From Acidobacteriota bacterium (GTDB lineage: Bacteria > Acidobacteriota > Vicinamibacteria > Vicinamibacterales > CAVVIG01), in NCBI GenBank assembly GCA_018268955.1, contig JAFDVO010000002.1, forward strand, positions 1 to 59,285: a DNA stretch of 59,285 nucleotides, in the 5' to 3' direction. Of this stretch, positions 33,492 to 41,584 are shown one piece after another; the stretch's first letter is position 1, and the number at the start of each line of letters is the position of its first letter. The position numbers were made by a program, and so were the translations under genes. Under the pieces are notes generated by a model. That model was not told the origin of the DNA, did not search any database, and worked only from the letters and a program-made list of their open reading frames with translations.

Positions 33492-35605
33492 ACGGGCGGC
33501 TGCTGTCGGTCGGCATCGCACAGGAGCACGACATTGTGTTCGCGCGGCAGCGGGCCCGGCAGATTGCCGGTCTGCTCGGCTTCGACCCGACGGACCAGAC
33601 ACGCATTGCCACCGTCGTCTCGGAACTGTCGAGGAACGCCTTCCAGTACGCCGGCGGCGGGACCGTGCAGTTCGAGATCCAAGGCACGTCGGTGCCGCAG
33701 GTGCTCGCGATCGCGGTCAGCGATGTCGGCCCGGGCATCCCGCACGTCGACGAGGTGCTCGGTGGCGCCTACCGCTCAGATACCGGGATGGGGCTCGGTA
33801 TTGCAGGTACGAGGCGGTTGGTCGACCGCTTCACGATCGAGACCTCGAGCCGCGGCACTCACATCGTCGCGCGCAAGCTCCTGCCGCGCCGAGGGAAGGT
33901 GCTGACGCAGCCGGATATTGCGGAACTGGCGCGACAGCTCGCCCAGCATCGCCCCCAGGGCATGCTCGAGGAGGTCCAGCTCCAGAACCAGGAACTGCTG
34001 CGCACCCTGGACGAACTGCGGCGGCGCCAGGACGAACTCGAGCGCGTCAACGGAGAACTGCAGGACACCAACCGTGGCGTTGTGGCGCTCTATGCGGAAC
34101 TCGACGAGCGTGCCGACCACCTGCGGCGGGCGGACGAGCTGAAGACGAAGTTCCTGTCGAACATGACGCACGAGTTCCGGACTCCGGTGAACTCGATCCT
34201 GGCGCTCGCCAGCCTGCTGCAGGACCGGCTGGGCTCCGATCCCAGTCAGAAGGACGAGGTCTATTACATCCGTCGGTCGGCGCAGCAGCTCTCGGAACTG
34301 GTCAACGACCTGCTGGACATCGCCAAGGTCGAGGCGGGGAAGATCGATGTGCGGCCCTCGCCCTTCGAGGTGGATGCACTGTTCGGGGCTCTCCGGGGCA
34401 TGCTGCGCCCCCTGCTGGTCAACCAGTCGCTTGCGCTCGTCTTCGAGGAGGCATCCGGCGTCCCACCGGTCCTCTCGGATGAGAGCAAGGTGTCGCAGAT
34501 CCTTCGCAACTTCATCTCGAACGCACTCAAGTACACCGAGCGCGGTGAAGTGCGTGTCGCAGCGCGCCTGAACGACACGGGGGACCGGATCATCTTCTCG
34601 GTCGCGGACACCGGCATCGGGATTCCCGAAGCCGACATCGCACGGGTCTTCGACGAGTTTGTCCAGATCGAGAACCCGCTCCAGCGTCGCTCGAAGGGGA
34701 CCGGCCTGGGGTTGCCTCTTTCCCGCCGGCTTGCGGAGCTGCTGGGCGGCTCCATCCACGTGACAAGCACGCTCGGCGTCGGATCGACCTTCGCGCTGGA
34801 ATTGCCGCTCGTCTTCCGCGATCCCATTACTGCCCGCCCCATCCGCATCGAACCGGGGCGTGTGCCGGTGCTGGTCGTGGACGACTCGGAAGAGGAGATG
34901 CTGATCTACGAGCGGGCGCTGATGGGCACACGATTCCAGGTGGTGCCGACGCGCTCCTCGGCGACGGCGCTTGCGGCCATCAGTGCGGTCCGCCCGGCGG
35001 CCATCATCCTCGATGTCTGGCTGCAGACCGAGGACTCGTGGGAACTGCTCACGCGCCTGCGGCACGATGACGCGACGTGCGACATCCCCGTGGTGATCAT
35101 TTCGGCGTCCGACGATCGGCAGAAGGGGCTTGCGCTTGGTGCCAACGAGTACCCGCTCAAGCCGATCGACCGCGAGCGGCTGCTCGGGACGCTCGACCGG
35201 CTGACCGTGGGATCCCCGAGGGCGCGCATCCTTTCGATCGATGACGAGGAGACCTTCCGGTTCATCATCGGCGAGATGCTCGCCGAGGGGTTCGAGGTCC
35301 GGTGTGCCGGGTCTGGCGAAGAAGGGCTCCGGACCGCTCGCACCTGGTTGCCTGACATCGTCCTGCTCGACCTCGAACTGGGCGACGTCCATGGCAGCGA
35401 GGTGCAGCGTCGTCTCCGCGAGGATCCGATCACATCCGACGTGCCGATCGTGATCCTCTCGTCGCAACCGGTCTCCGAGGCGCTCCATGCCGGTGCCGAT
35501 GCCGTGCTGCCGAAAGCCGCCCTCTCACGCGAGCGCCTGCTCGAGACCATCCGCGCCACGCTCGCCGCGGGTCACGGGGCGAACGCGACCCGCAGCAGAG
35601 GATAG
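33488..35605 (+). CDS. RsbT-like ATPase / hybrid histidine kinase with two receivers
   Basis: A 705 aa cytoplasmic protein. The domains in order are a third RsbT-like ATPase (1-130; SELSRNAFQYA, DVGPGIPH, GMGLGIAGTRRL) and a coiled coil (about 160-220). A HisKA domain with phospho-His228 (HEFRTP) follows, then a HATPase (330-440; NALKYT, DTGIGIP, GTGLGLPLSRR). Receiver 1 has Asp509 and Lys558, and receiver 2 has Asp628 and Lys676. There are no membrane segments, so input probably comes through the ATPase module from the stressosome. The ATG at 33488 overlaps the previous stop (ATGA). It ends 2 bp before the next kinase gene. Confidence 0.88.
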   Translation: MNGRLLSVGIAQEHDIVFARQRARQIAGLLGFDPTDQTRIATVVSELSRNAFQYAGGGTVQFEIQGTSVPQVLAIAVSDVGPGIPHVDEVLGGAYRSDTGMGLGIAGTRRLVDRFTIETSSRGTHIVARKLLPRRGKVLTQPDIAELARQLAQHRPQGMLEEVQLQNQELLRTLDELRRRQDELERVNGELQDTNRGVVALYAELDERADHLRRADELKTKFLSNMTHEFRTPVNSILALASLLQDRLGSDPSQKDEVYYIRRSAQQLSELVNDLLDIAKVEAGKIDVRPSPFEVDALFGALRGMLRPLLVNQSLALVFEEASGVPPVLSDESKVSQILRNFISNALKYTERGEVRVAARLNDTGDRIIFSVADTGIGIPEADIARVFDEFVQIENPLQRRSKGTGLGLPLSRRLAELLGGSIHVTSTLGVGSTFALELPLVFRDPITARPIRIEPGRVPVLVVDDSEEEMLIYERALMGTRFQVVPTRSSATALAAISAVRPAAIILDVWLQTEDSWELLTRLRHDDATCDIPVVIISASDDRQKGLALGANEYPLKPIDRERLLGTLDRLTVGSPRARILSIDDEETFRFIIGEMLAEGFEVRCAGSGEEGLRTARTWLPDIVLLDLELGDVHGSEVQRRLREDPITSDVPIVILSSQPVSEALHAGADAVLPKAALSRERLLETIRATLAAGHGANATRSRG

Positions 35606-35607
35606 TC

Positions 35608-37047
35608 ATGCCCTACCCGGTGATCCTCGTGGTCGACGACCATGACGCCAGCCGCTACGCCAAGATTCGCCTGTTCCAGAAGGCAGGGTTCAAGGTGCTC
35701 GAGAGCGCAACCGGCGCCGACGCGCTGACGATTGCCGTCGAGCGCGTGCCCGATGCGATTGTCCTCGACGTCAACCTCCCGGACATCAACGGCATGGAGG
35801 TCAGCCGGCGCCTGCGGACGACGTCCGGTGAGCCGAGTGCGGTGCCGATCCTGCAGGTCTCGTCCACGTCGGTGAGCGCAGCCGAGCAGGTCCGCGGGCT
35901 CGAACACGGCGCGGACATCTACCTGACCGAGCCTGTCGACGGCGACGTGCTCGTCGCCACCGTGCGGGCGCTGGTGCGTGCGCGTCGCGCGGAACGGGCC
36001 CTCGCAGTGGCGTTGCAGCGGGAACGCACCGCGCGGCTCGCGGCGGAGGAGGCCAACGCGACCAAGAACGACTTCATCGCGACGCTCTCGCACGAACTGC
36101 GCACGCCGCTCAACGCCCTGCTCGGGTCGGTGTGGCAGCTCAAGCATGTGAAGAGCGATGACACGGCGCAGCAGCGGGCACTGGACCGCATCGAGCGGAG
36201 CGCGTCGGCGCAGGCGCGGCTCATCAACGACCTCCTGGACCTCTCGCGGATTGCGAAGGGCAAGCTGACGCTCGCCCTGCATCTGGTGGACCTGGCCGCC
36301 CTGCTTGCCGAGAGTGTTGAAGCCGTGCGGCCCGCGGCGCAGGCCAAGCCGGTCGGGCTCGAACTTGCGACGGTGCCGACGTGGGTCATCGCGGATCCCG
36401 ATCGGCTCCAACAGGTGTTCGTGAACCTGATCAGCAACGCGATTCAGTTCACGCCCGCTGGCGGTCGCATCAGGGTCGCCCTCGAGGCGCAGGGGGCGGA
36501 GGCGGTCTGCCGCGTCGAGGATTCGGGGGCGGGCATCGAGCCGGACTTCCTCCCGCTCGTCTTCGAGCAGTTCCGCCAGGGTGAGGGCGGGATGAGCCGC
36601 AAGCATGGCGGACTCGGACTCGGGCTCGCGGTCGTCAAGCAGCTGGTCGACCTGCACGATGGCCGCGTGGCCGCCTCGAGCGGCGGCGTGGGACACGGAG
36701 CCACGTTCGAAGTACGACTGCCACGAGAGGTGCCGCACGCTGCGCCCGAGCGGGCGGCGCCGGCGCTCGAGGGGCTGCGCGTCTGCCTGCTGGAGCGGAA
36801 CCGTGGGAGCGACCTGGCCACGACATTGGCGGCGGCTGGGTGTCGCCTGATCGACGCTGAGGTGAGCCAGTCGGTCTCGGCGCTCCTCTCGGCAGGTGCG
36901 TGTGACGTCGTGGTGATGACCGACGAGGTCGCGAGCGAGATCGGCGTGGGGCCCGGACTGGTGCCCGGCCTGCTGCGCGTGGCGGACGGCGAGTCGCCCG
37001 CCGCCGTCGTTCGGCGGTTGAGCCGCGCCGCGTGGCGCGCATTCTGA
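35608..37047 (+). CDS. Receiver-histidine kinase with degenerate C-terminal domain
   Basis: A 479 aa protein. The N-terminal receiver (1-120) has DD at 10-11 and phospho-acceptor Asp54, but the conserved Lys is replaced by Glu108 (LTEPV). A coiled-coil linker leads to HisKA with His162 (SHELRTP) and a HATPase (SNAIQFT, EDSGAGI, GGLGLGLAVV). Residues 385-479 look like a shortened receiver without a clear phospho-Asp (VVVMTDE). It is the last gene of the stressosome operon, 2 bp after the preceding kinase, and probably takes part in a phosphorelay with it. It is convergent with the EAL gene, 11 bp away. Confidence 0.85.
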   Translation: MPYPVILVVDDHDASRYAKIRLFQKAGFKVLESATGADALTIAVERVPDAIVLDVNLPDINGMEVSRRLRTTSGEPSAVPILQVSSTSVSAAEQVRGLEHGADIYLTEPVDGDVLVATVRALVRARRAERALAVALQRERTARLAAEEANATKNDFIATLSHELRTPLNALLGSVWQLKHVKSDDTAQQRALDRIERSASAQARLINDLLDLSRIAKGKLTLALHLVDLAALLAESVEAVRPAAQAKPVGLELATVPTWVIADPDRLQQVFVNLISNAIQFTPAGGRIRVALEAQGAEAVCRVEDSGAGIEPDFLPLVFEQFRQGEGGMSRKHGGLGLGLAVVKQLVDLHDGRVAASSGGVGHGATFEVRLPREVPHAAPERAAPALEGLRVCLLERNRGSDLATTLAAAGCRLIDAEVSQSVSALLSAGACDVVVMTDEVASEIGVGPGLVPGLLRVADGESPAAVVRRLSRAAWRAF

Positions 37048-37058
37048 AGCAGGGATCG

Positions 37059-37817
37059 TCAGGCGACCGCGAGGCGCCAGTGCGGAAGCGACTCGAACGC
37101 CGGCCGTGCGAAGTAGAAGCCCTGGAAGAGGACGACCCCCTGATCGCCAAGCGCGAGGTACTCCTCTCGCGTCTCAATCCCCTCCGCGATGGCCGTGATG
37201 CCCAGCTCCAGGCACATCGCCATGATGTGCCGCACGATCACCTGCCGCGGGCGGTCCGCGTCGATGCCCCGAATCAACTGCATATCGAGCTTCACGAAAT
37301 CCGGCTGGAAGTCGGCGAGCAGGTTCAGTCCTGAATGGCCGGCGCCGAAGTCGTCAATCGCCGTCGCGAATCCCTGGCGCCGGTACTCCTCGAAGATCTG
37401 CTTGAGGTGCGAGACGTCGCGCGAGCTCTCGGACTCGCTCACTTCGAAGAGGATCCGCTCAACAGGGAAGTTATTCGACTTCGCTGCCGCCAGCGTGGTC
37501 TGCAGGCAGCGGTGCGGCTCGTAGACGGCGTTCGGGAGGAAGTTGATGCTCAGGTGCTCGCGCATCCCGAGGCGGGAGGCCATCTCGACCGCCGTGACGC
37601 GACAGGCCTGGTCGAAGACGTATCGGTTCGTATCGTCAACCTGCGACAGGACGCTTGCGGCCGGTTCCCCATTCGGCCCTCGGACCAGCGCTTCGTAGGC
37701 AAACACCCGGTCCAGTACCGCATCCACGATGGGCTGGAAGGCCATGGACAAGGGAGGGGCTGGGACGCCGCTGCGGCAGGCGCCGCATGCAGTCGAGAGG
37801 CGGACGGGTTTCGACAT
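37059..37817 (-). CDS. EAL-domain cyclic-di-GMP phosphodiesterase
   Basis: A 252 aa stand-alone EAL protein predicted to hydrolyse c-di-GMP to pGpG. Catalytic and metal-binding residues look complete: YEALVRG (Glu42), the Asn in SINFLP, the Glu in LFEVSES, DDFGAGHSG, the Lys and Asp in VKLD, AEGIE and QGFYFARP. The N-terminus carries CGAC. No sensor or membrane segment is visible, so activity may be constitutive or partner-controlled. It converges on the stressosome operon. A TAACAT box lies 10 nt before the ATG. Confidence 0.9.
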   Translation of the reverse strand: MSKPVRLSTACGACRSGVPAPPLSMAFQPIVDAVLDRVFAYEALVRGPNGEPAASVLSQVDDTNRYVFDQACRVTAVEMASRLGMREHLSINFLPNAVYEPHRCLQTTLAAAKSNNFPVERILFEVSESESSRDVSHLKQIFEEYRRQGFATAIDDFGAGHSGLNLLADFQPDFVKLDMQLIRGIDADRPRQVIVRHIMAMCLELGITAIAEGIETREEYLALGDQGVVLFQGFYFARPAFESLPHWRLAVA

Positions 37818-37827
37818 GTGCTCGTGG

Positions 37828-37833
37828 ATGTTA
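37828..37833 (-). promoter_or_regulatory. TAACAT candidate -10 box
   Basis: On the minus strand, 10 nt before the EAL start codon; the leader would be at most a few bases. Confidence 0.35.
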
Positions 37834-37895
37834 TCGGCACCAACTGCACATGGCTACGTGGCCCAGAGTGGGCCATGGGGGGAAGGAGGAACTCG

Positions 37896-38070
37896 GTAAT
37901 GCCGAAATGCAGGAATGCAGGAGATGCACGAACGCAGAAATACGAAAACGCAACAACGCAGAAACGGAAGTGCAGGATGCCCAGGCCGCGTTCACGCGTT
38001 CGCGCGTTTCTACGTTCTGGCGTTCTGGCGTTCCTGCGTTATTGCATTATTGCGTTATTGCATTCCTACG
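37896..38070. repeat. R1 arrays in inverted arrangement (copy A)
   Basis: GCAGAAA-type octamers at 37896-37980 face GCGTTTC-type octamers at 37988-38070. The two arms can pair into a long imperfect hairpin. They fill the 302 bp gap between the EAL gene and the monooxygenase 3' end; no gene is visible there. Confidence 0.8.
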
Positions 38071-38076
38071 GTTCAC

Positions 38077-38108
38077 CCCGGCGGCGCAACTGCTTTCGCG
38101 CCGCCGGG
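38077..38108 (-). terminator. 11 bp GC-rich hairpin after monooxygenase A
   Basis: CCCGGCGGCGC (38077-38087) and GCGCCGCCGGG (38098-38108) pair perfectly over a 10 nt loop, 11 nt past the stop. There is no T-tract. A near-identical hairpin follows copy B. Confidence 0.6.
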
Positions 38109-38119
38109 ATGCACTCAGC

Positions 38120-39529
38120 CTACTGCTGCTGCTGCGTGTTCGCCTGGGGCTTCACGCCGTTGGTGACGCCCTCGCCGAACTTGGCGACGCGCTCCTTGTA
38201 TTCCTCGTCAGTGAGGTAGACGACGTTCATCCAGGCGTGCGCCATCTCGTCGACGGTGCGGTCGCCGTAGCCGACCCACTGATCCGGGTCAGGGTTCGAC
38301 TTGTTGGCCTTCGTGTTGTCGTAGTAGGCGCTGACGTGGATGATCGTGCCCTTCGGGAAGACCGGTGAGGCCTCGTCCGTGTAGATGTAGTTCGTCATCC
38401 AGTTGAAGTTGAAGTCCTTCACGTAGCTGACTACCTGCGTGCGGCCATCCGGGAAGATCGCCTCGACCTGCATCGCCTTCCCGCGCAGGTGGAAGTGCGG
38501 CTGGAAGTTCGTGATGACCGTGTTCTCGCGGAGGACCGTGAAGCCCTCGGTCGCCGCCACGGAGTTCGGCGGGATGTCGAGACCGGCCGTGCCGTTCTTC
38601 AGGCCCGAGAACGGAATCAGGTAGCTGCGCTTCTTCGGCTCCTGGCCCTTCGGGTAGAACCACAGGCCGATTTCCGAGCCGCCCGTGATCGCCTCACCAG
38701 CCGCGTGAATGTGCTGGTCCCAGGAGATCTTCTCCCCAGGCATGACAACCTTGCCGGTCCCGTCCATGTAGCGGTCGTAGCCCTTGCCGATGGCCCACTC
38801 CATGAGGGAGGGGCGACGGGCCACCAGGTCGGCCGCAGCCTGCGAGGCCGAGCCGGACACCGAGATCTGACGACCAGCAGACGGATTCACCGCCTCGGCG
38901 TTCTCCGGGCTGAGGATGTGGTAGGCGATCGAGTGGTGCAGGATCTTGCGGGACTGGATGTTGGTCGGCCGGATTTCGACCATCCGGACCCAGCGCGGCT
39001 CGGTCACCGGGATGTCGCTGACCGGGCGCCACCACTGGTCCTGCGAGACGGCCGGCATGGTGTATTCCGGCGCCTTGACGACGAGGTCTGGCGGGCCGTA
39101 GCCATCACGCTCGCCCATCCAGAAGAGGTCCTTGGCGACCGGCTTCGCCTTGAAGTCGGCCGGGTTCCCCTCGAGCGCACCGCCGTCGACCCAGGCCACG
39201 ATGGTCGCGACCTGCTCGTCGGTGAGCGACATGTCGTTCTTGAACTTGGTCACGCCGACGCTGCGGTCGATGTGCCACGGCGGCATCTGCCGCGACTCGA
39301 CGCGCTGCTTGATGGAGCGCGCCCACGGGCGGGCATCCTGATAGGTGACCAGCGACATCGGGCCGATCGAGCCGGGCTCGTGGCACGACTGGCACTTGGC
39401 CTGGAGAATCGGCGAGACGTCCTTGCTGAACGTCACCTGCTTCTGCTGCGCCTGCGCGCTACCCGGAACCGCGAGGATCGCACCGAGAACGAGTGCGCCG
39501 GCTCCAAGATGAATGGTCGATCGTGCCAT
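38120..39529 (-). CDS. Haem/copper type II monooxygenase-like protein, copy A
   Basis: A 469 aa exported protein with a signal peptide (cleavage near AQAQQ). A cytochrome c-like domain has haem site KCQSCH. A C-terminal copper type II monooxygenase-like domain has candidate ligands in ILHHSIAYH, DQHIHAAGE, QPHFHLRGK and DEMAHAWM. It is nearly identical over most of its length to copy B, diverging mainly in the signal peptide and around residues 195-225. The C-terminus ends in QQQQ, encoded by CTG/CAG triplets on the two strands. The ATG at 39529 has AGGAGC upstream. Substrate and electron partner are unknown. Confidence 0.85.
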   Translation of the reverse strand: MARSTIHLGAGALVLGAILAVPGSAQAQQKQVTFSKDVSPILQAKCQSCHEPGSIGPMSLVTYQDARPWARSIKQRVESRQMPPWHIDRSVGVTKFKNDMSLTDEQVATIVAWVDGGALEGNPADFKAKPVAKDLFWMGERDGYGPPDLVVKAPEYTMPAVSQDQWWRPVSDIPVTEPRWVRMVEIRPTNIQSRKILHHSIAYHILSPENAEAVNPSAGRQISVSGSASQAAADLVARRPSLMEWAIGKGYDRYMDGTGKVVMPGEKISWDQHIHAAGEAITGGSEIGLWFYPKGQEPKKRSYLIPFSGLKNGTAGLDIPPNSVAATEGFTVLRENTVITNFQPHFHLRGKAMQVEAIFPDGRTQVVSYVKDFNFNWMTNYIYTDEASPVFPKGTIIHVSAYYDNTKANKSNPDPDQWVGYGDRTVDEMAHAWMNVVYLTDEEYKERVAKFGEGVTNGVKPQANTQQQQ

Positions 39530-39609
39530 CAACTGCTCCTTATGAGTGGGCTTCGGTGAGCCCGTTGGAAAAGCATAAGGCGGAACGGGCGCCAGTGCGC
39601 GGGCTCGTC

Positions 39610-39665
39610 GGTATCCAAATGTGGATACCCCTCGACGCGCTGCTCGACGCGCTCCGTTCGCTCGG
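39610..39665. repeat. R10 palindrome plus CTCGACGCGCT segment
   Basis: GTATCCAAATGTGGATAC (39611-39628) has perfect 6 bp arms. It is followed by CCTCGACGCGCTGCTCGACG and then an R7 array. A matching block precedes copy B at 41451-41496. Confidence 0.75.
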
Positions 39666-39702
39666 GGCAGGTGGGGCAGGTGGGGCAGGTGGGGCTGGCA
39701 GG
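39664..39702. repeat. R7 nonamer array (GGGGCAGGT)
   Basis: Four copies of GGGGCAGGT/GGGGCTGGC. The G-runs could form a quadruplex on this strand. Confidence 0.8.
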
Positions 39703-39715
39703 GTGAGGGGCTCTG

Positions 39716-39836
39716 TAACGCAGAAATGCAAGAACGCAGAAATGCAAACGGCAAAACGCGAAAACGCACAGATGCGGAGGCCGCTTTCCTGCGTTCCGTT
39801 TCTGCGTTCGTGCGTTGTTGCGTTCGTGCGTTCGGT
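39716..39836. repeat. R1 arrays in inverted arrangement (copy B)
   Basis: GCAGAAAT-type octamers (39716-39778) face GCGTTCGT-type octamers (39785-39836). This is homologous in position to 37896-38070, so it belongs to the tandem duplication. With R7 and R10 it fills the 366 bp spacer 39530-39895, which holds no gene. Confidence 0.8.
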
Positions 39837-39853
39837 GCGGTCGTGCGGTTCAC

Positions 39854-39884
39854 CCCGGCGGCGCAGCGGATTCGCGCCGCCGGG
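39854..39884 (-). terminator. 11 bp GC-rich hairpin after monooxygenase B
   Basis: CCCGGCGGCGC (39854-39864) pairs with GCGCCGCCGGG (39874-39884) over a 9 nt loop, 11 nt after the stop. It is the counterpart of 38077-38108. Confidence 0.6.
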
Positions 39885-39895
39885 ATGCACTCAGG

Positions 39896-41320
39896 CTACT
39901 GCTGCTGTTGCTGCTGCGTGCTGCGCTGCGGCTTGACGCCGTTGGTCACGCCCTCGCCGTACTTCGCGACCCGCTCCTGGTATTCCTCGTCGGTGAGGTA
40001 CACCACGTTCATCCACGCGTGGGCCATCTCGTCGACGGTGCGGTCGCCGTAGCCCACCCACTGTTCCGGGTCAGGGTTCGACTTGTTGGCCTTCGTGTTG
40101 TCGTAGTACGCGCTGACCTTGATGATGGTCCCCTTCGGGAACACCGGCGCGGCTTCGTCGGCGTAGATGTAGTTCGTCATCCAGTTGAAGTTGAAGTCCT
40201 TCACGTAGCTGACCGTCTGCGTGCGGCCGTCCGGGAAGATGGCTTCGACCTGCATCGCCTTCCCGCGCAGGTGGAAGTGCGGCTGGAAGTTCGTGATGAT
40301 CGTGTTCTCCTTCAGCACGTTGAACCCTTCCGTGTACGCGAAGGAGTTCGGCGGGATGTCCAGGGCTTCCGCGCCGTTCTTCAGGCCGGTGAAGCCGACG
40401 AGGTAGCTGCGCTTCTTGGGCTCCTGGCCTTTCGGGTAGAGCCACAGGCCGATTTCCGAGCCACCGGTGATCGCCTCACCCACGGCATGGATGTGCTGGT
40501 CCCAGGAGATCTTCTCACCCGGCATGATCAGCTTGCCGGTCCCTTCGAGGTACCGGTCGTAGCCCTTGCCGATCGCCCACTCCATCAGCTGCGGACGACG
40601 ATTGACCAGGTCGGCGGCGCTCGGCGCTGCGGACCCGGACACCGAGGCGCCACGCGCCACCTGCACGCCCGTGTTCACGGCGGCGACGTTATCGGTGTTG
40701 AGGATGTGATACGCGATTGAGTGGTGGAGGATCTTGCGGGACTGGATATTGGTCGGGCGGATTTCGACCATCCGGACCCAGCGCGGCTCGGTCACCGGGA
40801 TGTCGCTGACCGGACGCCACCACTGGTCCTGCGACACGGCCGGCATCGTGTACTCCGGTGCCTTGATGACGAGGTCCGGCGGGCCGTAGCCATCACGCTC
40901 GCCCATCCAGAACAGGTCAGTTGCCACCGGCTTCGGCTTGAAGTCGGCCGGGTTCCCCTCGAGGGCGCCGCCGTCGACCCAGGCCACGATGGTTGCGACC
41001 TGCTCATCGCTGAGCGACATGTCGTTCTTGAACTTGGTCACGCCGACGCTGCGGTCGATGTGCCACGGCGGCATCTGCCGCGACTCGACGCGCTGCTTGA
41101 TGGACCGGGCCCACGGCCGCGCGTCCTGATAGGTGACCAGCGACATCGGGCCGATCGAGCCGGGTTCATGGCACGACTGGCACTTGGCTTGGAGGATGGG
41201 AGAGACGTCCTTGGTGAACGTCACCGGCTTGGCCTGCTGCGCGAACGCAGCGGCAGGCAGGGTGAGGAAGGCGCCGACCGCGAGCGCCGTCCCCAGGTGG
41301 AGCTTCGGACCAGGCATCAT
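39896..41320 (-). CDS. Haem/copper type II monooxygenase-like protein, copy B
   Basis: A 474 aa paralogue of copy A with the same haem site KCQSCH and the same copper-ligand motifs (ILHHSIAYH, DQHIHAVGE, QPHFHLRGK, DEMAHAWM). Tandem ATG codons at 41320 and 41317 follow AAAGGAG. The signal peptide (LTLPAAAFAQQ) differs in sequence from copy A, which suggests relaxed constraint or recombination there. The C-terminus ends in six Gln encoded by a CAG run, longer than in copy A. It is probably transcribed ahead of copy A from a promoter in 41321-41450. Confidence 0.85.
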   Translation of the reverse strand: MMPGPKLHLGTALAVGAFLTLPAAAFAQQAKPVTFTKDVSPILQAKCQSCHEPGSIGPMSLVTYQDARPWARSIKQRVESRQMPPWHIDRSVGVTKFKNDMSLSDEQVATIVAWVDGGALEGNPADFKPKPVATDLFWMGERDGYGPPDLVIKAPEYTMPAVSQDQWWRPVSDIPVTEPRWVRMVEIRPTNIQSRKILHHSIAYHILNTDNVAAVNTGVQVARGASVSGSAAPSAADLVNRRPQLMEWAIGKGYDRYLEGTGKLIMPGEKISWDQHIHAVGEAITGGSEIGLWLYPKGQEPKKRSYLVGFTGLKNGAEALDIPPNSFAYTEGFNVLKENTIITNFQPHFHLRGKAMQVEAIFPDGRTQTVSYVKDFNFNWMTNYIYADEAAPVFPKGTIIKVSAYYDNTKANKSNPDPEQWVGYGDRTVDEMAHAWMNVVYLTDEEYQERVAKYGEGVTNGVKPQRSTQQQQQQ

Positions 41321-41450
41321 GGGCTCCTTTCGTTACGCCACACACACTCGGCAGACGACCGGGCCCAGACTCCTGACGCGCTCACGCGCGCACAACGGGC
41401 CTCGGCGAGACGAGCGGCGGAAATTCTACGGAATTCGCGCGGATTCGGGA

Positions 41451-41496
41451 GGTATCCAAATGTGGGTACACCCCTCGACACTCGCTGCGCTCGCTT
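41451..41496. repeat. R10 palindrome (second copy) with CTCGACACTCG segment
   Basis: GTATCCAAATGTGGGTAC, one mismatch from a perfect dyad, followed by CCCTCGACACTCGCTGCGCT. It lies 131 bp upstream of copy B. Confidence 0.7.
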
Positions 41497-41580
41497 GGGG
41501 CTGGTGGGGCTGGCCGGGCAGGTAGGGCTGGTAGGGCTGGTAGGGCTGGTAAGGCTGGGGGCGGGCGGGGCTGGCCGGTC
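41497..41580. repeat. R7 nonamer array (GGTAGGGCT)
   Basis: Eight or so units such as GGTAGGGCT and GGTGGGGCT run up to the stop of the small gene at 41585. The strand is G-rich throughout. Confidence 0.8.
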
Positions 41581-41584
41581 TGTG

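Noticed and set aside
37047..37059. Missing sigma factor or RsbV/RsbW at the end of the stressosome operon
   Set aside because: The next gene is a complete EAL protein on the other strand; no remnant of sigB, rsbV or rsbW is visible.
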